NCBI RefSeq assembly: GCF_028369295.1
Contig: NZ_JAQMYP010000013.1
Span: 62,001 to 126,000 of the forward strand
Length of the DNA stretch: 64,000 nucleotides
From: Streptomyces sp. HD
GTDB lineage: Bacteria > Actinomycetota > Actinomycetes > Streptomycetales > Streptomycetaceae
Reading direction: 5' to 3'
Of the stretch, positions 58,805 to 64,000 are shown in pieces; the stretch's first letter is position 1, and each line of letters starts with the position of its first letter. The translations under genes and the position numbers were made by a program. The notes below the pieces were generated by a model. It made no database searches. It was not told the DNA's origin and was given only the letters and a program-made list of their open reading frames with translations.

Positions 58805-59671
58805 GTGCCCCGTCTGTCTGAAGTCATCGCCGCGCTGGAGAACCTGTGGCCCGCCGAGCGGGCCGAGTCCTGGGACGCGGTCGGCACCGTCGTGGGCGAC
58901 CCCGACCAGGAGGTCTCCCGGGTCCTGTTCGCCGTCGACCCGGTCCAGGAGATCGTGGACGAGGCGGTGAAGCTGGGCGCCGACCTGCTGGTCACCCACC
59001 ACCCGCTCTACCTGCGCGGTACGACGACGGTCGCCGCCTCCACCTTCAAGGGCCGGGTCGTCCACACGCTGATCAAGAACGACATCGCGCTGCACGTGGC
59101 GCACACCAACGCCGACACCGCCGACCCGGGAGTCAGCGACGCGCTGGCCGGTGCGCTGGACCTGCGTGTCGTACGACCGCTGGTGCCCGACCCGGCCGAC
59201 CCGGACGGCCGCCGGGGCCTCGGCCGTGTCTGCGAGCTCGACCACCCGCTGACCGTCCGTGAACTCGCCGCCCGCGCCGCCGAGCGGCTGCCCGCCACCG
59301 CGCAGGGCATCCGCGTGGCCGGCGACCCCGAGGCGACGGTCCGTACGATCGCGGTCAGCGGCGGCTCCGGCGACAGCCTCTTCGACCAGGTGCGCGCCGC
59401 CGGCGTCGACGCCTTCCTCACCGCGGACCTGCGCCACCACCCGGCCGCAGAATTCACGGCGGCTGTGGCCCCCAGACATCTCGCGCTGCTCGACGCGGCG
59501 CACTGGGCCACCGAATGGCCCTGGTGCGAGCTGGCCGCCGCCCAGCTCGACGAGATCTCCGACCGCCATGGCTGGGACCTGCGGGTCCATGTCTCCAAGA
59601 CGGTCACCGACCCCTGGACCGCCCACGCGGCGTCCAACCCGCCCACTAGTACTACTGGAGCCCCCAACTGA
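58805..59671 (+). CDS. Nif3-like dinuclear metal-centre protein
   Basis: 288 aa. Nif3/YbgI family: PAERAESWDAVGTVVGDP, LGADLLVTHHPLYLRG with the HH metal ligands, HVAHTNAD, and in the second half DAFLTADLRHHPAAEF and DAAHWATEW. Family members form hexameric rings with two metals per active site; the substrate remains uncertain (GTP cyclohydrolase I type 2 is one proposal). GTG 58805. Its stop overlaps the next gene's CTG codon, so the pair is co-translated, and the downstream gene is a conserved zinc-ribbon coiled coil. Confidence 0.93.
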   Translation: MPRLSEVIAALENLWPAERAESWDAVGTVVGDPDQEVSRVLFAVDPVQEIVDEAVKLGADLLVTHHPLYLRGTTTVAASTFKGRVVHTLIKNDIALHVAHTNADTADPGVSDALAGALDLRVVRPLVPDPADPDGRRGLGRVCELDHPLTVRELAARAAERLPATAQGIRVAGDPEATVRTIAVSGGSGDSLFDQVRAAGVDAFLTADLRHHPAAEFTAAVAPRHLALLDAAHWATEWPWCELAAAQLDEISDRHGWDLRVHVSKTVTDPWTAHAASNPPTSTTGAPN

Positions 59672-60411
59672 ACGCCGCGCCGGCCGACCAGATCCGACTC
59701 CTCGACGTCCAGGCCCTGGACGTCCGCCTGCAGCAGCTTGCGCACAAGCGGAAGTCCCTGCCCGAGCACGCCGAGATCGAGTCGCTCACCAAGGACCACA
59801 CGCAGCTGCGCGACCTGCTCGTGGCCGCGCAGACCGAGGAGAGCGACACTGCCCGCGACCAGACCAAGGCCGAGCAGGACGTGGACCAGGTGCGCCAGCG
59901 CGCCGCCCGCGACCAGCAGCGCCTGGACTCCGGCGCCATCACCTCGCCGAAGGACCTGGAGAACCTCCAGCACGAGATCGCATCCCTCGCCAAGCGCCAG
60001 GGCGACCTGGAGGACATCGTCCTGGAGGTCATGGAGCGCCGTGAGTCCGCGCAGGAGCGGGTCACGGAGCTGACCGAGCGGGTCGGCTCCGTGCAGTCGA
60101 AGATCGACGACGCGATCGGCCGCCGGGACGCCGCGTTCGAGGAGATCGACGGCGAGGTGGCGACGGTGACGAAGGAGCGCGAGGTCATCGCGGCCGCCGT
60201 CCCGGCCGACCTCCTCAAGCTCTACGACAAGCTGCGCCAGCAGCAGGGCGGCATCGGCGCGGCCAAGCTGTACCAGCGCACCTGCCAGGGCTGCCGCCAG
60301 GAGCTCGCCATCACCGAGCTCAGCGAGATCCGCCAGGCGGCGCCGGACACGGTGGTGCGCTGTGAGAACTGCCGCCGGATTCTGGTGCGTACGGCGGAGT
60401 CGGGGCTGTAG
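59668..60411 (+). CDS. Zinc-ribbon coiled-coil protein (CT398-like), CTG start
   Basis: 247 aa if started at CTG 59668. Long coiled coil from residue 5 to about 195 (LLDVQALDVRLQQLAHKRKSL, then a series of E/K/R heptads), then a C4 zinc ribbon CQGCRQELAI ... VVRCENCRRIL. It is the widely conserved partner of Nif3 genes. No ATG, GTG or TTG lies between the in-frame stop at 59647-59649 and GTG 59821, and starting at the latter would delete 51 residues of the coiled coil. The CTG lies in CTGA overlapping the Nif3 stop. Function unknown, possibly a scaffold for RNA or metal proteins. Confidence 0.88.
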   Translation: MNAAPADQIRLLDVQALDVRLQQLAHKRKSLPEHAEIESLTKDHTQLRDLLVAAQTEESDTARDQTKAEQDVDQVRQRAARDQQRLDSGAITSPKDLENLQHEIASLAKRQGDLEDIVLEVMERRESAQERVTELTERVGSVQSKIDDAIGRRDAAFEEIDGEVATVTKEREVIAAAVPADLLKLYDKLRQQQGGIGAAKLYQRTCQGCRQELAITELSEIRQAAPDTVVRCENCRRILVRTAESGL

Positions 60412-60469
60412 GCGGGTAGCGGCTGAGGTAACGGCTGCGGTAGCGGGTTTTCGGTAAGGGGCGCTGGTC

Positions 60470-61798
60470 GTGCGGGAGTTCATCGTCGAGGCCGACGGCG
60501 GGTCACGGGGCAACCCGGGGCCCGCGGGCTACGGTGCGGTCGTCATCGACGCGACCACGGGGCAGACGCTGGCCGAGGCGGCCGAGTACATCGGCGTCGC
60601 CACGAACAACGTCGCCGAGTACCGGGGCCTGGTGGCGGGCCTGCGCGCCGCGCACGAACTCGACCCCGCGGCCACCGTCCATGTCCGTATGGACTCCAAG
60701 CTGGTCATCGAGCAGATGTCGGGCCGCTGGAAGATCAAGCACCCCGACATGAAGCCGCTGGCCTTCGAGGCGGCGCGGGTCTTTCCGGCTCCTCAGGTGA
60801 CGTACGAGTGGATCCCCCGGGAGCAGAACAAGCACGCGGACCGGCTGGCCAACGAGGCGATGGATGCCGGGAAGCGGGGGGAACAGTGGTCGGCGTCGGC
60901 TTCCACGGCGGAGCTTCAGGCGGCTGACGCACAGGCCGCTCGCTCTGCGAAGGCCGCGCGGGCTGCGGCCGAGCATGAGCCGTCGGGCCCGCCGGGAGAC
61001 GCTGCCGCGGGTGCGGCGCGAGCGCGGGCGGCGCTGGCGGAGGGGCGTGCGGCCGGCGATCCCTCCGCCGCCTCCGCTCCTTCTGGTGGCGCAGCCGCGA
61101 AGGCCGAGGCCGATGTCAGGGCCGCGCGGAGCGTGGCCACGGTGGGGACCGGCTGGGGCCCCGCCGACATGGGGGCGCCGGCCACCTTCGTGCTGTTGCG
61201 GCACGGGGAGACGCCGCTCACGCCGCAGAAGCGCTTCTCGGGAAGCGGCGGCAGCGATCCGTCCCTCTCCGACGTCGGCCGGGAGCAGGCCGAGCGGGCC
61301 GGGGCCGCGCTCGCCCGGCGCGGTACCATCCAGGCCGTCGTGGCGTCGCCGCTGACCCGCACCCGGGAGACCGCCGGTATCGTCGCCGCCCACCTCGGAC
61401 TCGACGTGAGCATCGACGACGGCCTGCGCGAGACCGATTTCGGCGCCTGGGAGGGCCTCACCTTCGGCGAGGTCCGCGAACGCCACCCCGACGACCTCAC
61501 CGCCTGGCTCGCCGACCCCGAGGCCCGCCCCACCGGCGACGGCGAGAGCTTCGCCGCGACGGCGACCCGTATCGCCGCCACCCGCGACAAGCTGGTCGCG
61601 GCGTACGCCGGCCGTACGGTCCTCCTCGTCACGCACGTCACCCCGATCAAGACGTTCGTACGCCTCGCCCTGGGCGCCCCGCCCGAGTCCCTGTTCCGCA
61701 TGGAACTCTCGGCGGCCTCCCTCTCGGCGATCGCGTACTACGCCGACGGCAACGCCAGCGTCCGCCTCGTCAACGACACCTCACACCTGCGCGCCTGA
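60470..61798 (+). CDS. Bifunctional RNase HI / acid phosphatase (phosphoglycerate-mutase-like)
   Basis: 442 aa. The N-terminal RNase HI has VEADGGSRGNPGPAGYG, NVAEYRGL, MDSKLVIEQMSG and EQNKHADRLANEA with the D-E-D-D catalytic residues. A linker of about 90 Ala/Glu residues leads to a CobC/phosphoglycerate-mutase domain with FVLLRHGETPLT, ASPLTRTRETA and LLVTHVTPIKT (RHG, His). From memory the S. coelicolor orthologue (SCO2299) was shown to have both activities. It removes RNA from RNA/DNA hybrids and dephosphorylates a small substrate. GTG start with AAGGGG. The stop region (CTGCGCGCCTGA) seeds a tandem repeat shared with the convergent gene. Confidence 0.93.
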   Translation: MREFIVEADGGSRGNPGPAGYGAVVIDATTGQTLAEAAEYIGVATNNVAEYRGLVAGLRAAHELDPAATVHVRMDSKLVIEQMSGRWKIKHPDMKPLAFEAARVFPAPQVTYEWIPREQNKHADRLANEAMDAGKRGEQWSASASTAELQAADAQAARSAKAARAAAEHEPSGPPGDAAAGAARARAALAEGRAAGDPSAASAPSGGAAAKAEADVRAARSVATVGTGWGPADMGAPATFVLLRHGETPLTPQKRFSGSGGSDPSLSDVGREQAERAGAALARRGTIQAVVASPLTRTRETAGIVAAHLGLDVSIDDGLRETDFGAWEGLTFGEVRERHPDDLTAWLADPEARPTGDGESFAATATRIAATRDKLVAAYAGRTVLLVTHVTPIKTFVRLALGAPPESLFRMELSAASLSAIAYYADGNASVRLVNDTSHLRA

Positions 61799-62563
61799 CC
61801 CCCGCGCGCCTGACCCCTGCGTTCCTGACCCCTGCGTTCCTGACCCCTGCGTTCCTGAGTCCCGCGCGCCTGACCCCCGCGCGCCTGACCCCCGCGCGCC
61901 TGACCCCCGCGCGCCTGAGCCCTGTGTTCCCGACCCCTGCGTTCCTGAGCCCTTGAGCCCGGCCGCCTCCCGCGCCAGCGCCTCGATGCGCCCCCAGTCC
62001 CGCGCCGCCACCGCGTCCGCCGGAAGCATCCAACTGCCGCCCACGCAGCCGACGTTGGGGAGGGCGAGGTAGTCGGGGGCCGACGCCGGGCCGATCCCGC
62101 CCGTCGGGCAGAAACGGGCCTGCGGGAGCGGGCCGTACAGCGACTTCAGGTACGCCGTGCCGCCCGCCGCCTCCGCCGGGAAGAACTTCATCTCCCGCAC
62201 CCCGCGCTCCAGCAGCGCCACCACCTCGGACGTGGTCGACACCCCCGGCAGATACGGCACCCCGGACGCGCGCATCGCCGCCAGCAGTACGTCCGTCCAG
62301 CCGGGGCTCACCAGAAAGCGCGCCCCCGCCGTGACCGCGTCCGTCACCTGCTCCGGCGTGATCACCGTGCCGGCCCCGACCACCGCGCCCGGCACGGCCT
62401 CCGCGATCGCCCGGATCGCCGCCGGCGCGGCCGGCGTCCGCAACGTCACCTCGATCGCGGGCAGCCCGCCCTCGACCAGCGCCCGGGCCAGCGGTACGGC
62501 GTCGGAGGGGTCGTCGACCACCACGACGGGGACGACGGGCGCGAGATCCAGGACTGACGTCAT
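61781..62563 (-). CDS. eda: KDPG/4-hydroxy-2-oxoglutarate aldolase with repetitive C-terminal tail
   Basis: 260 aa. Residues 1-204 are a typical class I aldolase: PVVVVDDPSDAVPLARALVEGGLPAIEVTLRTP (Glu), VGAGTVITPEQV, VSPGWT, FFPAEAAGGTAYLKSLYGPLP with the Schiff-base Lys in YLKS, and TGGIGPASAPDYL. It cleaves 2-keto-3-deoxy-6-phosphogluconate to pyruvate and glyceraldehyde-3-phosphate. Residues 205-259 are 11 tandem five-residue units, mostly GSGTQ or GSGAR, encoded by a 15-bp repeat that reaches into the end of the convergent RNase H gene (18-base overlap). The natural stop was evidently lost by repeat growth. Confidence 0.92.
   Translation of the reverse strand: MTSVLDLAPVVPVVVVDDPSDAVPLARALVEGGLPAIEVTLRTPAAPAAIRAIAEAVPGAVVGAGTVITPEQVTDAVTAGARFLVSPGWTDVLLAAMRASGVPYLPGVSTTSEVVALLERGVREMKFFPAEAAGGTAYLKSLYGPLPQARFCPTGGIGPASAPDYLALPNVGCVGGSWMLPADAVAARDWGRIEALAREAAGLKGSGTQGSGTQGSGARGSGARGSGARGSGARDSGTQGSGTQGSGTQGSGARGSGAQV
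61787..61951. repeat. 15-bp tandem repeat spanning two gene ends
   Basis: Eleven 15-bp units such as CGCGCGCCTGACCCC and TGCGTTCCTGACCCC. The first unit includes the RNase H stop (TGA at 61796-61798); in the aldolase frame each unit reads GSG(T/A)(Q/R). The period keeps both frames regular, so only copy number should vary. Confidence 0.9.
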
Positions 62564-62687
62564 GGGCCTCATCCTGCCCAGGGTGAGCACACTGCGCAAA
62601 GGTCGTTGCGCATGTTGCAATCCCGATGCGACGGGATGCGGCGGGATGCGGCAGTCGCGGCAGGATGCGGTCGGTGCAGGACCGGGC

Positions 62688-63470
62688 TCAGTGGATCTCC
62701 GTCACCAGCACATCCAGCGTCCAGGCCTTCCCGCCCTTCACGGGCGCCTCGACCTCCACCTCGTACCCGAGGTCCCGCAGCGCCTCCACCAGCTCGGCCG
62801 GGTTTTTCGGCGCGGCGCCCTCCGCCAGCAGGCTCCGCACGATTCGCCCCTTCGTCGCCTTGTTGAAGTGGCTGACGACCTTCCGGGTCGGCGCGTGCAG
62901 CACCCGTACCGACGCCGTCCGCCCGGCCACCTCGCCCTTCGGCTTCCACGCCGCCGTGTACGCCGACGACCGCAGATCCAGCACCAGCCCATCCCCGGCC
63001 GCCTCCGGCAGCACGTCCGCCATCGGCGCCCGCCAGTGCGTGCCGAGCGCGCCGAGGCCGGGGAGCTTCACGCCCATCGAGCAGCGGTAGGAGGGGATCT
63101 TGTCGGTGACCCTGACGGCACCCCACAGCCCGGAGAAGACGAGCAGCGACCGGGCCGCCCGCCGCTTCGCCGCCGTGTCCAGCGACGCCAGGTCGAGGGC
63201 GTCGTACAGCACCCCGGTGTAGATCTCCCCGGCGGGCCGCGCCCCCGCCGTCCGCAGCTCGGCGTTCTTGGCGACCTCGCCCCGCAGCCCCTCGCTCAGC
63301 CCGAGTACGTCGCGTGCCTTGTCCTCGTCGCCCGTGCACAGCTCGACCAGTTCAGTCAGCACGGCCTCCCGGGCCTCGCTCAGCCCCGGCGAGGACAGCG
63401 ACTCCAGCTTCAGCGGCGCACCCCGACCGGACGAGGCCTTGCCTTCGGAAGGCGGCAGCAGGACAAGCAC
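62688..63470 (-). CDS. yaaA: YaaA family peroxide stress protein
   Basis: 260 aa. Begins MLVLLPPSEGKA, the YaaA signature, with TGVLYDALDL, VFSGLWGAVRVTDKIPSYRCSMG and a KATKGRIVRSLL segment. In E. coli YaaA limits free iron during peroxide stress and binds DNA. GTG 63470 is five bases after AAGGAG. Divergent from the ribonuclease gene with 73 bases between; the shared promoter region has no obvious OxyR-like palindrome. Confidence 0.92.
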   Translation of the reverse strand: MLVLLPPSEGKASSGRGAPLKLESLSSPGLSEAREAVLTELVELCTGDEDKARDVLGLSEGLRGEVAKNAELRTAGARPAGEIYTGVLYDALDLASLDTAAKRRAARSLLVFSGLWGAVRVTDKIPSYRCSMGVKLPGLGALGTHWRAPMADVLPEAAGDGLVLDLRSSAYTAAWKPKGEVAGRTASVRVLHAPTRKVVSHFNKATKGRIVRSLLAEGAAPKNPAELVEALRDLGYEVEVEAPVKGGKAWTLDVLVTEIH

Positions 63471-63543
63471 ACGTACTCCTTAGATCGAACTCCGCCACAG
63501 CGTACGGCGTGCCACCGGAACACCCCGGCCCTACGCTCGTCGT

Positions 63544-64000
63544 ATGCCCCGCCGCCACATCCGCGTGACCGGCGCCCCCGAGGCCCCCCTCCGGGCCGCC
63601 CTCACCGCGCTGCGTAACGAACTCGGCGTCTCGGGAGGCTTCCCGCCCGAGGTGCTCGCCGAGGCCGAGCGGGCCGCGAAGGCTCCCGTCCTCCCTCCCT
63701 ATGTGGCCTCCGACTCCCACGACGCCTCCGACTCCCACGGCGCCTCCGGCTCCCACGGCGCCTCCGGCTCCCACGGCGCCTCCGGCTCCTACGACGCCAC
63801 CGACATCCCCTTCTTCACGGTCGACCCTCCCGCCTCCACCGACCTCGACCAGGCGATTCACCTGTCCCGGCAGGGCGCCGGATACCGCGTCCGGTACGCC
63901 ATCGCGGACGTCGCCGCCTTCGTCGTATCGTCGGGCGCGCTCGACCGGGAGGCGCACCGGCGGGTGACCACCCTCTACTTCCCCGACGAGCGGGTCCCGC
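63544..64000 (+). CDS. RNB-domain ribonuclease (RNase II/R family), 5' part
   Basis: Begins ATG 63544 and continues past the window end without a stop. The visible 152 codons start MPRRHIRVTGAPEAPLRAAL and include the RNB entry DIPFFTVDPPASTDLDQAIHLSRQGAGYRVRYAIADVAAFV, where DPPxSxDLDQA carries the metal-binding Asp residues of the RNase II/R active site. Between them is a five-copy 18-bp tandem repeat (63706-63795) encoding ASxSHG/D units. It degrades RNA exonucleolytically. Confidence 0.88.
   Translation, partial: MPRRHIRVTGAPEAPLRAALTALRNELGVSGGFPPEVLAEAERAAKAPVLPPYVASDSHDASDSHGASGSHGASGSHGASGSYDATDIPFFTVDPPASTDLDQAIHLSRQGAGYRVRYAIADVAAFVVSSGALDREAHRRVTTLYFPDERVP
63706..63795 (+). repeat. 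18-bp tandem repeat in the ribonuclease gene
   Basis: Five units at 63706, 63724, 63742, 63760 and 63778, of the form GCCTCCGGCTCCCACGGC, coding ASDSHD, ASDSHG, ASGSHG, ASGSHG, ASGSYD. The period is a multiple of three, so the gene stays in frame. Confidence 0.9.

Overview
The window is a piece of a Streptomyces chromosome. GC is very high with G/C at third codon positions, GTG starts and 4-base GTGA/ATGA gene overlaps are common, and there are XRE/DUF397, SigE-type sigma and DUF2330 families. From memory, the gene order around 58.8-63.5 kb (Nif3, zinc-ribbon coiled coil, RNase H/phosphatase fusion, KDPG aldolase, YaaA) and 24-30 kb (ECF transporter) matches the SCO2297-SCO2325 neighbourhood of S. 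coelicolor. No rRNA, tRNA, phage, CRISPR array or complete insertion sequence was seen.

Layout. 0-12.7 kb: PhoD-type phosphatase, secreted HNH nuclease, a manganese riboswitch with a GDT1/TMEM165 exporter, HAD phosphatase, peptidoglycan-binding membrane protein, an MFS pump fused to a winged helix, GNAT, FHA, O-methyltransferase and DUF2330 genes. 13-17 kb: a GT87/PAP2 fusion carrying a 55-residue in-frame insertion, then a polytopic membrane protein. 16.9-20.6 kb: a two-gene NLR-like pair (small effector candidate plus NACHT protein) sharing an amyloid/RHIM-like motif, next to an XRE/DUF397 pair. 20.6-23.3 kb: fadA5 and cyp125. 24.2-30.3 kb: a cobalamin-riboswitch ECF transporter operon with two cell-surface proteins. 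30.3-33.7 kb: a sensor kinase, an MBL-fold hydrolase and a propeptide-like small protein. 33.8-36.6 kb: aldehyde dehydrogenase, ferredoxin, an orphan TPP riboswitch and kstR. 36.6-39.9 kb: a glycosyltransferase/methyltransferase/barrel cassette. 40-50 kb: F420-type oxidoreductase, amidase, methyltransferases, two MFS pumps and a sigma-factor pair. 50.4-53 kb: an AT-richer epimerase/IMPase/membrane-protein cassette with TTA codons. 53-57 kb: response regulator and the MaoC-ADH-SDR operon. 57-64 kb: conserved housekeeping genes, ending in a truncated RNB ribonuclease.

Three themes link the genes. (1) A dispersed steroid side-chain regulon: kstR, cyp125, fadA5, an MBL hydrolase and a MaoC/ADH/SDR operon carry KstR-like palindromes, and a second motif (CTGAYGGNNCGTCAG) sits just before cyp125, the aldehyde dehydrogenase and the F420 oxidoreductase. 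(2) A cobalamin uptake system in which an alpha-barrel surface protein and a companion surface protein are co-transcribed with an ECF transporter. (3) Structured repeats that move into and reshape genes: two 163-bp palindromic elements with a shared core and differing but self-complementary ends, a 73-bp deletion form, a dispersed 22-nt repeat, and tandem repeats seeded at the stop codons of kstR and of the RNase H gene.
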